From: CAVWUA01 sp963758025
GTDB lineage: Bacteria > Planctomycetota > Planctomycetia > Isosphaerales > Isosphaeraceae
Assembly: GCA_963758025.1 (NCBI GenBank)
Contig: CAVWUA010000006.1
Coordinates: forward strand, 682,001-746,000
DNA: 64,000 bases
Direction: 5' to 3'
Shown: positions 9,664-19,621 of the stretch, piece by piece
Layout of the letters: each line of letters begins with the position of its first letter
Position numbering within the stretch: position 1 is the first letter of the stretch
The notes under the pieces: generated by a model
Database searches by the model: none
What the model saw: only the letters and a program-made list of their open reading frames with translations
Told to the model about the DNA's origin: nothing
Made by a program: the position numbers and the translations under genes

Positions 9664-9784
9664 GCTTCCATTGCTCCACGGGTGGAAGAACTCTCATCGA
9701 AGGAACCCACGGAGCCATTGTAGGCAAAGGGGAATCTGTAAAGTGATTTTATGGTTTCTTCATGGAATGCACACAATCAGTGGA

Positions 9785-9790
9785 TATAAT
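9785..9790 (+). promoter_or_regulatory. Consensus -10 box upstream of the DUF1559 gene
   Basis: A perfect TATAAT sits about 150 bases before the ATG at 9938 in a locally AT-rich stretch. No good -35 box is found at 16-18 bases upstream, so only the -10 element is claimed. Confidence 0.35.
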
Positions 9791-9937
9791 CCCTGCGAAT
9801 TGCCATTAGACGCTTCCCGTACACGCGGACCTCTCCGGAAGCGTGCCACTTTCCTGCCTCTCCGCGGAATCGTGCCGTCGTAGGACGGCCGTCCGCCTCA
9901 ACATAGCCCCCCGCTCGCACCAGGAGAATCCGTCAAC

Positions 9938-10999
9938 ATGATCCGCTCAAAGCTGAAACCTCGCGGTTTTACTCTGATCGAATTGCTGGTCGTGATTGCC
10001 ATCATCGGCGTGCTGATCGCCCTGCTTCTGCCGGCCGTGCAGGCGGCGCGTGAGGCCGCCCGCCGTGCACAGTGTACGAATAACCTCAAGCAGCTCGCTC
10101 TGGCCGCCAACAACTACGAGTCCGCCAACACCTGCTTCCCCGGAAACTCGTACGAGGCCCCTTGCAGCTCCTGCTATCAGAACTTCAGTGCGTTCGTGCG
10201 GCTCCTGCCGTTCACCGAGCAGCAATCACTGTACAACGCGGTCAACTTCAACCTGACCGACTACGATATCCAGAACATCACCGTGCACGGCATCGCCATC
10301 TCCACCCTGAACTGCCCGAGCGATAGCTGGACTCCGCAACTCATCAGTTCAAGCACGCCCAACGCCAGTTTCAATATCAACATGGGTGCCGTGAAGGCCC
10401 TGGGTGGGAACTGGTATCAGCAGTTCACCAGTTACGCGGTCAACGAGGGTACCTTTGACGTCGGCTACCGCGCGTACTACGGTCAGGCGGAGTGGATGCA
10501 GTTCAACGGCGTGAGCTACGCGGACAGCACGGTCACCATGGGCGATATCCGAGACGGCACGAGCAACACGTTCCTGTTCGGCGAGCATGCCCATACCTTG
10601 ATGCAGTACTACGACCCGAAGTATCAGAACTCCGATTTCTCCTGGGATTCGCCCCAGCACTACGATACGCAGTTCGTCACCTATTACCCGCCGAACGTCG
10701 GCACGCAGAACCGCAACCTGCCGGGCAACATCAGCTACTATTACCCGATGACCGCGACGAGCATGCACCCCGGCGGGGCCAACTTCGCCTTCTGCGATGG
10801 TTCGGTCCGGTTCATCAAGAACTCGATCGACTCCTGGCCGTACCAGAGTTCCGCGGGCGGTTACTCGGGGACGCCCATCCCGGTCGGCGTCAGCTTCCGC
10901 AACTTCATCTACACGATCAACGCGGGCGCCCGAATCGGCGTGTATCAGGCCCTGTCCACCCGGGCGGGGAACGAGGTGGTCAGCTCCGATCAGTATTGA
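9938..10999 (+). CDS. DUF1559 pilin-like protein with prepilin-type N-terminus
   Basis: 353 residues. The type IV prepilin cleavage and methylation motif [20 protein letters not shown] is near the start, followed by [20 protein letters not shown]. The body is the DUF1559 (SBP_bac_10-like) domain, and the C-terminal H-X9-DG motif ([17 protein letters not shown]) is present. Such proteins are massively expanded in planctomycetes and are thought to be processed by a prepilin peptidase and displayed as pseudopilins; their individual roles are unknown. CAGGAGAATCC precedes ATG 9938. A hairpin at 11064-11090 follows, then a small lipoprotein gene, a common pairing. Confidence 0.93.
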   Translation: MIRSKLKPRGFTLIELLVVIAIIGVLIALLLPAVQAAREAARRAQCTNNLKQLALAANNYESANTCFPGNSYEAPCSSCYQNFSAFVRLLPFTEQQSLYNAVNFNLTDYDIQNITVHGIAISTLNCPSDSWTPQLISSSTPNASFNINMGAVKALGGNWYQQFTSYAVNEGTFDVGYRAYYGQAEWMQFNGVSYADSTVTMGDIRDGTSNTFLFGEHAHTLMQYYDPKYQNSDFSWDSPQHYDTQFVTYYPPNVGTQNRNLPGNISYYYPMTATSMHPGGANFAFCDGSVRFIKNSIDSWPYQSSAGGYSGTPIPVGVSFRNFIYTINAGARIGVYQALSTRAGNEVVSSDQY

Positions 11000-11063
11000 T
11001 CGCCTGGCTCCAGATGCCTCGAGTTGTCCGACGACCGTCAGCCACATCATTCACCAGGGACAG

Positions 11064-11090
11064 GGAGCCGGGATCATCCCTCCCGGCTCC
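11064..11090 (+). terminator. Hairpin after the DUF1559 gene
   Basis: A perfect 10-bp inverted repeat (ggagccggga / tcccggctcc) with a 7-base loop, followed by tcttgcc. It probably terminates or attenuates the DUF1559 transcript before the lipoprotein gene. The T-tract is short. Confidence 0.55.
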
Positions 11091-11122
11091 TCTTGCCGTC
11101 GCGACACTTCACGAACGAGCCG

Positions 11123-11599
11123 ATGAACCAGATCATGCGTCACGTTATCTTCTCAACGCTGCTGCTGGGCGGAGTCTGTTTCCTGTCCGGTTGCGGTGAG
11201 TCCCCGGTTCCGGAAACGCCGGAAAACCCCGCGCACGGCATCGGGCCTCACGGCGGGACGGCGTATCGCCTCCCGGACGAAACGGGCTACGTCGAGCTGA
11301 TCAATGAACCGGAGGTCGATCTCCGGTCGGAGACCCCCACGGCGCTCGTCGCTTATTTCCTTCAGACGGACGTGGAGACGCCCTTGTCTCCCTCGCCGTC
11401 GGACGTGAAGCTCGAACTGGAGGCGGGCCAGCTCACGCGGACGATCGCGCTGGAGCCGTCACCCGGTACCGGCGATCCGGCGGGATCGACCCGGTTCGCC
11501 TCGGAACCCGGGCCGTACAATCTCGCGGATATTCGAGGAAATCTAACAGGCCAGCTTGGCGGCCAGCCTTTTGAAGTGACCATCGAGGGCCGCCGCTGA
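11123..11599 (+). CDS. Small lipoprotein downstream of the DUF1559 gene
   Basis: 158 residues with a lipoprotein signal: hydrophobic IFSTLLLGGVCFLSGC with the lipobox LSGC. The mature part begins GESPVPETPENPAHGIGPHG and continues as a small beta-rich domain (YVELINEPEVDL, DVKLELEAG, FEVTIEG). Short lipoproteins of this kind often follow DUF1559 genes in planctomycetes; the role is unknown. The start could be ATG 11123 or ATG 11135, and neither has a strong ribosome-binding site. It is convergent with the dehydrogenase gene. Confidence 0.7.
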   Translation: MNQIMRHVIFSTLLLGGVCFLSGCGESPVPETPENPAHGIGPHGGTAYRLPDETGYVELINEPEVDLRSETPTALVAYFLQTDVETPLSPSPSDVKLELEAGQLTRTIALEPSPGTGDPAGSTRFASEPGPYNLADIRGNLTGQLGGQPFEVTIEGRR

Positions 11600-11626
11600 G
11601 TTCCGGCCGGAGCGGCTTCGCGATGC

Positions 11627-12630
11627 TCAACCCCGGCCGAGCTTCCGACGATTCGCGGCAACCTCGGCCGGATCGTTCACCGGGTAGCGGGGGGGCTCAC
11701 CGCGCAGGACGTGGATCACGTCCTCGGCCATCCAGGAGGCCATGTTCTTCAGGCTCTCGACCGTCTGCGCCGCGCTGTGGGGGGTAAGCATCACGTTGTC
11801 CTTGCGGCCGATCAAGGGATGATCGGCGGGTGGCGGCTCGACCTCGTAGACGTCGGCCCCGTAGCCGAAGAGCCGGCCGGCGTCGAGCGCCTCGGCCACC
11901 GCCTGCTCGACGACGACCGGCCCCCGGCAGGTATTGATCAGGATCGCATCGGGCCGCATCCGGGCCAGCTCGTCCCGGCCGATCATGTGACGGGTGCTCT
12001 CGTCGAGCGGGACGTGCAGGGTGACGTACTCCGAACGTTCCAGCAACTCCTCCAGCCCGACCCGTCTGGCCCCGGCGCGGGCTTCGATCTCCGGCGGGGC
12101 GGCGACGATGTCGTTATAGAGGACCTCCATGCCGAAGGCCACGCGGGCAACCTCTCCCACGCGACGGCCGATCCTCCCGAACCCGATGATACCCAGGGTC
12201 CGGCCCGTCAGGTCGCGCCCTGGAGCTTCGTGCGGTCGTTGAAGCGGCCTTCCAGCAAGGCCCGCGAGTGCTGCGGGAAGTGCTTTGAGAGGCCGATCAT
12301 GAACGCGATCGTGTGCTGGCAGACGCTCTCGGCATTCGCCCCGGGCGTGTACACGACCTGGATGCCTCGGTCCGTGGCGGCGAGGACGTCCACGTGATCG
12401 TATCCGACTCCATGCCGGCCGATGACCTTCAACCGGGGCGCGGCGTCCATCAAGGCGGCGTCGATGACCCCCGCCGTGCGGATGACCAGGGCATCGGCAT
12501 CGGCGATCTCTTGATGAAGGACCTTCGGTTCCAGGGACGAGGCCATGCGCAGCTCGCCCGCCTCGCGGAGCCGGCTCAGGCCAGCCTCGTGCATCGACGT
12601 CAGGGACAGGATGATCGGGCGGTCGGCCAT
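11627..12630 (-). CDS. D-2-hydroxyacid dehydrogenase family (phosphoglycerate-dehydrogenase-like), one frameshift
   Basis: About 334 residues after repair. The N-terminal catalytic part (DADALVIRTAGVIDAALMDA, LKVIGRHGVGYDHVDVLAA) is in one frame. The NAD-binding part (TLGIIGFGRIGRRVGEVARV, INTCRGPVVVEQAVAEAL, LTPHSAAQT with the catalytic His) is in another. The break is near 12212, where one base appears missing in a ggc/gcg run (KLQG joins RDLTG). The family oxidises or reduces 2-hydroxyacids such as 3-phosphoglycerate, but the substrate is not clear, as a C-terminal ACT domain is absent. ATG 12630 is preferred over a TTG 48 bases upstream. Confidence 0.8.
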
Positions 12631-12766
12631 GGCAGGAAAACTCGGCGGGGTCCGGGGAGACTCGTTTGGATCGTTCAAGTGAGAGACCAGGATACCACCT
12701 TCGCCCAGGTTCGTGTACCATCGAGCAGGCGGGAAAACGACCAGGAAGACCGGAGATTACTCCGAG

Positions 12767-13726
12767 ATGCGGCAGATCGGAACCATACCGGACGAGGCGA
12801 AGGCCAGGCGGCTCGCGGATTACCTGCTGACGCACGACATCACCACCCGGCTTGATCCGTCCCCCGAGGGCTGGGTGATCTGGGTCCATCGTGAGGAGAA
12901 GGTGGAAGCGGCGCGCCGGGAGATGGAGGATTTCCTCCTCGAGCCGGACTCCCCGCGGTTCCAGGGCGTCGAGAAGACCGCCGCCCAGAAGCGCCGGGAG
13001 GCGAAACGGGTCGAGCGGCAGCACCTCAAGAACACGATCAACCTGCGTGGTCGGCTCGGCTACCGCTCGCCGGAACGTTGCCCCTTGACGATGGGCCTGA
13101 TCGGCATCAGCGTGGCGGTTGCGGTCGTGACCTGGTTCGGCTCGGCTCAGTCGATCGTGGACTGGTTGTACATTGCCTCGTACCAGATCCTGCCCGCCGA
13201 AGGGATGCCGACGGGAGTCGGGGCCGCACGCGGGGCGGTCGTCGGTGGCGCGTGGGTTCGCTCGGACCTGCTGGCCGACCTCCGACATGGCGAGGTCTGG
13301 CGCCTGCTCACGCCGATCTTCCTGCACTTCCACCCGCTGCACCTGCTGTTCAACATGTTCTGGCTGTACGACCTCGGCGGCATGATCGAGCTGCGACGGG
13401 GAACGAAGTGGCTGGCGATGCTCGTGCTGGTGACGGGGATCACCTCGAACGTGGGGCAGTACCTCTCCACGAATCTGCCGTTCTTCGGGGGGATGTCGGG
13501 CGTGGTCCTGGGGCTGTTCGGGTATGTCTGGATGAAAGGGATCTACGCCCCCGAACAGGGCATGGGTTTGAGCCGGAACACCGTCATCTTCATGCTGTTG
13601 TATCTGGCGTTCACCTCGGCCGGCGGCATCTCGGGGATCGCCAACGGAGCGCATCTCGTCGGGTTGATCTCCGGCGTGCTGATCGGCGTGGCGCCTCACC
13701 TCTTCGGCGGGTTCCATTCGGATTGA
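12767..13726 (+). CDS. Rhomboid family intramembrane serine protease
   Basis: 319 residues. The cytoplasmic N-terminal part (about residues 1-95) resembles a GlpG N-terminal domain (DEAKARRLADYLLTHDITTR) and is followed by a basic stretch. The membrane domain has the rhomboid marks: HFHPLHLLFNMFWLYDLGGM, GGMSGVVLGLFGY with catalytic Ser244, and NGAHLVGLISG with catalytic His296. It should cleave membrane-anchored substrates inside the bilayer. ATG 12767 is chosen because CGGAG precedes it and the conserved N-terminal domain begins there. It is followed after 17 bases by a glycosyltransferase gene, probably in one operon. Confidence 0.9.
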   Translation: MRQIGTIPDEAKARRLADYLLTHDITTRLDPSPEGWVIWVHREEKVEAARREMEDFLLEPDSPRFQGVEKTAAQKRREAKRVERQHLKNTINLRGRLGYRSPERCPLTMGLIGISVAVAVVTWFGSAQSIVDWLYIASYQILPAEGMPTGVGAARGAVVGGAWVRSDLLADLRHGEVWRLLTPIFLHFHPLHLLFNMFWLYDLGGMIELRRGTKWLAMLVLVTGITSNVGQYLSTNLPFFGGMSGVVLGLFGYVWMKGIYAPEQGMGLSRNTVIFMLLYLAFTSAGGISGIANGAHLVGLISGVLIGVAPHLFGGFHSD

Positions 13727-13743
13727 CTTGTGGAGCGTGCGCG

Positions 13744-14971
13744 ATGCGGATCTCGCCAAGGATCGCCCTGGGCGCGATCGTGACCCTGGCGGTCCTGGCG
13801 AGGTTGGGGGTCGTCGCCACACGGCTCGATACCGGCCCGGACGATCCCGATAACTACCTGGTTCTGGCCCGCGCTGGCCGATGGGCGCGGTTTCGCCCTG
13901 GCGGGGCGGCTCACGGCCTACCGCCCGCCGCTCTATCCGCTGGTGCTGGCCCCGCTGGTCGCGGCGTTCGGAGATCGTCCGTCGGGGTCGATCTTCGCCC
14001 TGCATGTCGTCCTCGGGGCGGGGACGGTCCTGCTGACATTCTGGGCCGCTCGCCGCTGGGAACTCGCGCCGGGACGTGCCCTGGTCGCGGCGGCGATCGT
14101 GGCGTTTGACCCGGTTTTGCTCGTACAAACACGCTCGGTCATGACCGAGACGCTCGCCGCGTTCCTGGTCGCCGGAACGCTCGGGCTGCTCGCGGGTCCG
14201 CATCGAGTACGGTCCTCGGTTCTGGGCGGGTTTGGGTTCGGGATGGCGACGCTCTGCCGTCCCAGCCTGCTGCCGGCCGCCGTACTCTCGGCGCTGGGGG
14301 ATCTGGTCTTGGGGCCCGGTCTCCCGCGGCAGCGCGCTGGGCGGGCCGTGCTCTTGTTGCTGGCGACCCTGGCGACGCTGGCACCCTGGGCCGCGCGGAA
14401 CGCACGGGTCTTTGGCGAGCCGGTCTGGACGACAACTCACGGCGGCTACACGCTCGCCCTGGCGAACAACCCAGCCTACTACGCCGACGTACTCGATGGT
14501 CCACCGGGAGCCGTCTGGCAAGGGCCGGGGCAGGATGCCTGGTTCGCCTGGGTTGCGCGACGGATTCGGAGGCTGCCCGAACCTGAGGGGGACCGCGTGC
14601 TCCGCGATGAAGCGATTCGCGTGATGGTTCGCCGCCCTCGAGACTTCACCCGGGCCTCGCTCGCGAGGCTGGGGCGGTTCTGGGGCGTTGCCCCCACGCG
14701 TGGCCTGTATTCGACAACGGTTCGCGCCGCGACGGCGCTCTGGACCATTCCCCTCTGGCTGACGCTGGGGCTCGGGCTCGTTTCCCGCGACCTCTGGCGA
14801 TGGCCGCGGTTGGCGGCCCCTGCGTGCCTGTTTGCCCTGACGGCTGTCCATGCCTTCTACTGGACCGACCTCCGGATGCGGGCGCCGATCGTTCCCGCCG
14901 TGGCGCTGATCGTCGCCGGAGGACGTTGGACGTGGCTCCTGTCTCGCGGTGGAGGGGACTGTGGGAGGTGA
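13744..14971 (+). CDS. GT-C type membrane glycosyltransferase (ArnT/PMT-like), one frameshift
   Basis: About 409 residues with many hydrophobic segments. The first luminal loop carries the acidic GPDDPDNYLVLAR motif typical of lipid-sugar-dependent GT-C enzymes. Next come YRPPLYPLVLAP and a run of membrane helices (LVAAAIVAFDPVLLVQ; LLLLATLATLAPWAARNARV). The break near 13875 is a net +1; the family reading ALADGRGFALAGR is restored by adding a lost CG in the gcgc run. It would transfer a sugar from a polyprenyl phosphate to a protein or lipid, but the acceptor is unknown. GGAG precedes ATG 13744. Confidence 0.72.
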
Positions 14972-15447
14972 CCGGAAATCGTGTGACTCCTTGATCTCAA
15001 GTGAAACCATCGTGGTGAGACGTCTCAATTTTCCTTCAGGTCACATTTCTTGTGATAAAGTTCCGTAGGCGTTCATGAGTCCTTGCAAGCCGGTCTCGCG
15101 ATGGGACCGAGCTTGATGCCTACGGCTCGGCTTTCATCCGGCATCCTCAACCCTTTGTTTGATCCTGATGCCGGGCTTCTGTCTGATCTGGGTTGTCTGC
15201 GTACCGCTCAGGCAGAATCGGGGAGCTGTGGGGGACGATTCCCCGGAACGCCGAGCGTTTCCCCGGTTTGTTTCGAAATATCAACTCCGCTAGCCGTCCT
15301 GCTACCGGTGGGATCTTGCCGCGCTGAGCTGAGCGGTTAACCATCATTCCTCAGACGGACATCGGTTCGTGGTGTTCTATAACAAATCCAGCGGAGGAGA
15401 GGGATCGGCGCCCAGGGAAGGAGCGCGGACAACAAGGGATCGATCGC
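14972..15447. other. Regulatory-looking gap before the beta-helix gene
   Basis: 476 bases without a credible gene. It holds a perfect 12-bp palindrome, tgagacgtctca, at 15016-15027, and 13 bases later a tcaca-N5-tgtga dyad at 15041-15055. A TATAAC -10-like box lies at 15378-15383, about 65 bases before the next start, without a clear -35. Confidence 0.4.
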
Positions 15448-18400
15448 ATGAAACGCTCTCGGAAGCGACCGACCGTGCTCTCGGTATCAGCCCTGGAATG
15501 CCGTCAATTACTCAGTGGTAACGTTTCCGGTGTCTGGAAAGGTCAGGACGGGCATGATCTGGTGGGACCGTCCTGGGTTGTCGCGCCGAGCGATGTACAG
15601 GATATCCATATCGCCCTCTCGGGTTTGCCGACCGATCGCATCGTGACCTTCGGCTCCATCCGTCCGCTAGGCGGTGGTGAATGGCAATACCAAGGAGCGT
15701 CGGGTGGCCCCGCGGCCGCGGCTCTGGTACGTGTGCCCGGTTCCTCTTCGGCGGATCTCTATCTTGAGCCGTATCAGAGCAACAACGGTTTGCCCTACGA
15801 GATTTTCCTCCGGTACGACGATGGTTCGAGCTATTCGTTCTGGGTGAGCGGCGGACCGGTCGATCCCAATCTCCGCATGCCCCATGCCGCGCTCCAGGTG
15901 GCGTGGGCCGGACAGGATGGCAGTGACCAGGCCGGCCACGGACCGGCGGTTGGGCCCGACGGGTTTCAAGATGTGCATCTGATTCTCTCGAACCTCTCGG
16001 CCGAGATCGGCGTCGAGTCGATCATCGTCGGCGGTCCACCGGGGGTTTCCTGGCGCTATGGGACCAACCGCGAGGCCCTCACGAACGCCGAGATGATCCG
16101 GCGAACCAATGATCCTTCCGTCGCCGACCTCTACCTCGCCCCCGACCGCAACCTCGACAGCCAGTTCCTCACGGTCGATCTGACCTACACCAACGGCAAG
16201 TCCGATCACGCCACGGTCCTCGCCGGTCCCACCCAGCCGGATCTCCCGGTGTCTCCCGCTCCGGCCATTCCGACGTTCCGCGTCGGTCTCTCGGCCACGT
16301 GGCTCGGGCAGGACGGCCTGGATCTGACGGCCAAGGGCGACGTTCATCTGACTCTCACCGGATTACCCGCCGGTCGAACGGTCGTCGGGGCGATGCTGAA
16401 CGATGCGGCCGATCAGTCGTGGGTTTATCGCAAGGCTGGCTCGCCGCCGATTGCCTCCGATCCGTATGCCCCGGCCCTCGGCTTCCGTCGCTCGACGGCC
16501 GACGCGACGCGGGCGGATGTCACCTTCGCGCCGATTCGCGATGAGGGTGGATCGGTGCTGACCGTTCGACTCGTCTTCGATGACGGTACGATGGCCCTGG
16601 CCCAGGTTTCCGGAGGAACGGTCGATCTCGGGCTGAGGTCGCCGAATACCGCGTCGACGAGCGTGACGGCCCATCCCGGAGATGATCTCAATGATCTGGC
16701 CAGCCGCTTCGGTTCCGTGCATCTGACGGTCGGTACGTACCGGCTGGACCAGCCTCTGGTATTGCCCCGGCCCATCTCGATCACGGCGGACCCCGGCACG
16801 GTCCTGCTGTTCTCGCAACCCGCCACGAGTGCCCCCTGGGCGACGGCGATCAAGATCCAGGCGGGACATACGACGCTCAATGGATTCGCCGTCCGCTTCG
16901 ATGGTCCCGTTCGGTGGAACCAGGGGGTGAATTACGGCCCGGCCGTGATCGGCACGACCGACAACACCGACGGCATCCCCAACGCCATCAAGACGGCCAT
17001 TACCCTGACACGTCTTGATATCGAGTCTCCGCCCGTGCCGAGTGGCTGGGAAGAGGCCCCCCGGTTGATGCGGCTCGTCACCGCGCAGAGCGGCACGATT
17101 GTCGGCAACGTGCTCAAGGGCGGGCCGATCGAGGTGATCGGCGGCCCCTGGACGATCGCCGGGAACAACGTGCGGGGCACAGTGCCGAACACGTATTCGA
17201 GCGGGGTCATCGCCGCCCATGACAGCCATGACCTGCGGATCGAGAACAACCACGTCGAGCCGCAAAGCTCCGCTGGCGTGACCTGGCGGTTCCTGGTCAT
17301 GACCAACGCCGGCTACAATGACGTGATCCGCAACAACACGGTTATCGGCCTCGGCTCAAAACCAGGCGATAACATCCCCGACGCCAACGCGGCCGAGATC
17401 ATCCTCACCGAAGGCTACCGTATCCACTTCGAGGGAACGCCGCTGGCCATCTCCAGCGACGGCCGGATCTTGCAGATCCCCAGGCCCCAGGGAGGGGCCG
17501 CGCAGACGGGGGATGCCGTCGCGATCCTGGATGGCCCCGACGCGGGTCAGTGGCGCAGGATCGCCCAGGTGATCGACGATCAGACGTACCTGCTGGAGTC
17601 CCCCTTGCCGGCGGGTCGGTACACGATTTCGATCGCGGAAGGGTTCGTCAATACGACCTTCCAGGGCAACACGATCGATTCGAGCGGCAGCACCGCGGCC
17701 GGAAACCTGATCCTGGTCGGCAACCACTTTGGCACGAAGGTCATTGATAATCACCTGATCGGTGGGCGTGAGTCGTTCAAGATCGCCGCCGCGCCGACCG
17801 AATCCCCGATCATGTGGGGCTGGTCCCACGCGCCGTTCATGGGGGGGGTGATCTCGGGCAACACCTTCGAGAATGCCCTGGTCGGCGGGACGATCAGCGT
17901 CGAGCGCGGGTCGACGGTCAAGAGTTCCAAGGGCCGCGTGTATCTGTCGGGGACGTTCAGTGACAACAGGTTCGTGTACAGTGCCGATGTGCTCGCGCAG
18001 ATGCCCGACCCCGTCGTCCTGACCGTGGGAGATCTGGCGTCGCTCGACCCCGACGAGCAGACCCTGACATTCCGCGACAACCTGGCGAACGTTCCGCTCG
18101 GGACATCAACCGACCGTCTGATTCGGGTGAATGCCGGGCGGATCAATGGCACGTCCTATGTCGATGCCCGGCTCGGGCTGCCACCGGCGGAACCCCCTCC
18201 GATTCTCGCGGGGTTCGGGCTGGCCAACGACACGGGGCGGAGCGCCAGCGATGCCATTACCAGTGACGGACGGCTCCAGTTCCATGCATGGTCGGGAGCC
18301 GCGGGATACGAGTACCGTGTCGGCACAACGGGGGCCTACAGGGCTCTCGGGCTTCAGACGACGTTCCTGCCCGTCGGTCTCGTGCAGGGAAGCAACACGG

Positions 18401-19527
18401 TTTCCGTGCGGAGCATCGATGCCTGGGGGCAACGTGGGCCGGCCGCGACCATGACCTTCGTGTTCGACAACGTGCCGCCTCCCGCGCTGCCGACGGCTCT
18501 GAAACCCGCCAGCGATACCGGGGCCTCCTCCAGCGATCGAATCACCGCGACGCGACAGCCGGAATTCCAGGCCGAGGGGGACACCGGCGATCTGCTGGTC
18601 CTCCTGCGAGACGGTCGTCCGGTCGCTCAGCGCATGGGTTCCGGCAGCTTGATGGACCCCGGCGTGCCGAGCGATGGCGTCTTCCGCTATCGAATTCAGC
18701 GCACCGACGCGGCGGGCAATTCCAGCCTCGGCCCGGATGTGGCGGTCACGATCGATACCACCCCGCCAGCACCCGTCGGGGGCCTGACGCTCCAGAGCAA
18801 CGGTCAGGCGACGTTCCAGCCGACATCGGCCACGGATGTGTACGAGTACCGGGTCGGTTCGACCCCGTTCCGATCTCTGGGCAGTGCAACGGCGTTCACG
18901 CCGCAAGGGTTGGAGTTCGGTGCGAACCTTGTGGAAGTTCGCGCCATTGACCTCGCGGGCAACCACGGCTCGACGAGTTTCCTCGTCGTACAGAACGTCC
19001 CGCCGGTGCCGACGGGCGTCTGGAAGGGGCAAGACGGCGCGGATTATGTCGGCATGGGCCCGACCTCGTTGCCCGATGGATCTCAGGACATCCACATCGC
19101 GATCGGCGGACTTCCGGCCAACAAGGCGATCGTCTCGGCCAGCGTGGAGCCCCTTGGCGGGGGACAGTGGCTCTACAACGGACCCTATGGCCCCTGGAAG
19201 GCCGCGCTCTTCAAGGCGAGCGGAGCCACGAACGCCGACCTGTACATCCAACCGTATCAGCGGGAAACCGGTCGGCCGTTCTGGGTCTCGCTCAGGCTCA
19301 ACGACGGCACGACCACCGGATTCTGGGTCAAAGGTGGCAGTGCCGACCCCGGGATCAAGGTGGCGCCGGGGAGTCCCGTTCCCTCGGGAACGATCCAGTC
19401 GGGTTACCGGGCACCCTGGAGCAGCTCGCTCTTATCGGGAACGTTCCTGGCGAACCGGCAGGCCCTCTGGCGACGGCTGCCGAGGGCGGGCCGCTGGCTG
19501 TTCCCCATCTTTCGAGCGAGACGCTGA
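15448..19527 (+). CDS. Large exoprotein: repeated WxGQDG modules around a beta-helix
   Basis: 1359 residues. The N-terminus VLSVSALECRQLLSG is the planctomycete extracellular (LExRxLLS) motif. Four copies of a roughly 120-residue module follow: near residues 29 (GVWKGQDGHDLVG), 152 (AWAGQDGSDQAG), 283 (TWLGQDGLDL) and 1190 (GVWKGQDGADYVG). Each contains a D-x-H-[IL] strand and a [SA]DLYL-type strand. Between copies 3 and 4, about residues 405-910 look like a right-handed parallel beta-helix (TIVGNVLKGGPIEVIGG; NNTVIGLG; FQGNTIDSSG), followed by Ig-like segments (EYRVG...VRSIDAWG). It is probably a cell-surface carbohydrate-binding or carbohydrate-cleaving protein; no catalytic triad was identified. 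The C-terminus ends in a basic tail. Confidence 0.8.
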   Translation: MKRSRKRPTVLSVSALECRQLLSGNVSGVWKGQDGHDLVGPSWVVAPSDVQDIHIALSGLPTDRIVTFGSIRPLGGGEWQYQGASGGPAAAALVRVPGSSSADLYLEPYQSNNGLPYEIFLRYDDGSSYSFWVSGGPVDPNLRMPHAALQVAWAGQDGSDQAGHGPAVGPDGFQDVHLILSNLSAEIGVESIIVGGPPGVSWRYGTNREALTNAEMIRRTNDPSVADLYLAPDRNLDSQFLTVDLTYTNGKSDHATVLAGPTQPDLPVSPAPAIPTFRVGLSATWLGQDGLDLTAKGDVHLTLTGLPAGRTVVGAMLNDAADQSWVYRKAGSPPIASDPYAPALGFRRSTADATRADVTFAPIRDEGGSVLTVRLVFDDGTMALAQVSGGTVDLGLRSPNTASTSVTAHPGDDLNDLASRFGSVHLTVGTYRLDQPLVLPRPISITADPGTVLLFSQPATSAPWATAIKIQAGHTTLNGFAVRFDGPVRWNQGVNYGPAVIGTTDNTDGIPNAIKTAITLTRLDIESPPVPSGWEEAPRLMRLVTAQSGTIVGNVLKGGPIEVIGGPWTIAGNNVRGTVPNTYSSGVIAAHDSHDLRIENNHVEPQSSAGVTWRFLVMTNAGYNDVIRNNTVIGLGSKPGDNIPDANAAEIILTEGYRIHFEGTPLAISSDGRILQIPRPQGGAAQTGDAVAILDGPDAGQWRRIAQVIDDQTYLLESPLPAGRYTISIAEGFVNTTFQGNTIDSSGSTAAGNLILVGNHFGTKVIDNHLIGGRESFKIAAAPTESPIMWGWSHAPFMGGVISGNTFENALVGGTISVERGSTVKSSKGRVYLSGTFSDNRFVYSADVLAQMPDPVVLTVGDLASLDPDEQTLTFRDNLANVPLGTSTDRLIRVNAGRINGTSYVDARLGLPPAEPPPILAGFGLANDTGRSASDAITSDGRLQFHAWSGAAGYEYRVGTTGAYRALGLQTTFLPVGLVQGSNTVSVRSIDAWGQRGPAATMTFVFDNVPPPALPTALKPASDTGASSSDRITATRQPEFQAEGDTGDLLVLLRDGRPVAQRMGSGSLMDPGVPSDGVFRYRIQRTDAAGNSSLGPDVAVTIDTTPPAPVGGLTLQSNGQATFQPTSATDVYEYRVGSTPFRSLGSATAFTPQGLEFGANLVEVRAIDLAGNHGSTSFLVVQNVPPVPTGVWKGQDGADYVGMGPTSLPDGSQDIHIAIGGLPANKAIVSASVEPLGGGQWLYNGPYGPWKAALFKASGATNADLYIQPYQRETGRPFWVSLRLNDGTTTGFWVKGGSADPGIKVAPGSPVPSGTIQSGYRAPWSSSLLSGTFLANRQALWRRLPRAGRWLFPIFRARR

Positions 19528-19544
19528 TCGTCTCGGATCGAGCG

Positions 19545-19570
19545 TCACGGGCGGACTTGTCCGCCCGTGA
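19545..19570. terminator. Hairpin between convergent genes
   Basis: A perfect 11-bp inverted repeat (tcacgggcgga / tccgcccgtga) with a 4-base loop, 17 bases after the beta-helix gene ends and 51 bases before the opposite-strand gene ends. There is no long T-run. It is probably a bidirectional terminator. Confidence 0.6.
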
Positions 19571-19621
19571 TGTCCGATCGTCTGAGATCATCCCGTTCGC
19601 GTCCCTTGAGGACGTTCCTGG

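Noticed and set aside
11627..15028. A single minus-strand open frame of 1133 codons
   Set aside because: Only its first-kilobase end is a real dehydrogenase part. The rest is Arg/Pro/Gly-rich antisense to the rhomboid and glycosyltransferase genes, which have conserved motifs.
18106..19251. A 381-codon minus-strand open frame
   Set aside because: Shadow of the beta-helix exoprotein gene, which has the LExRxLLS motif and repeated modules.
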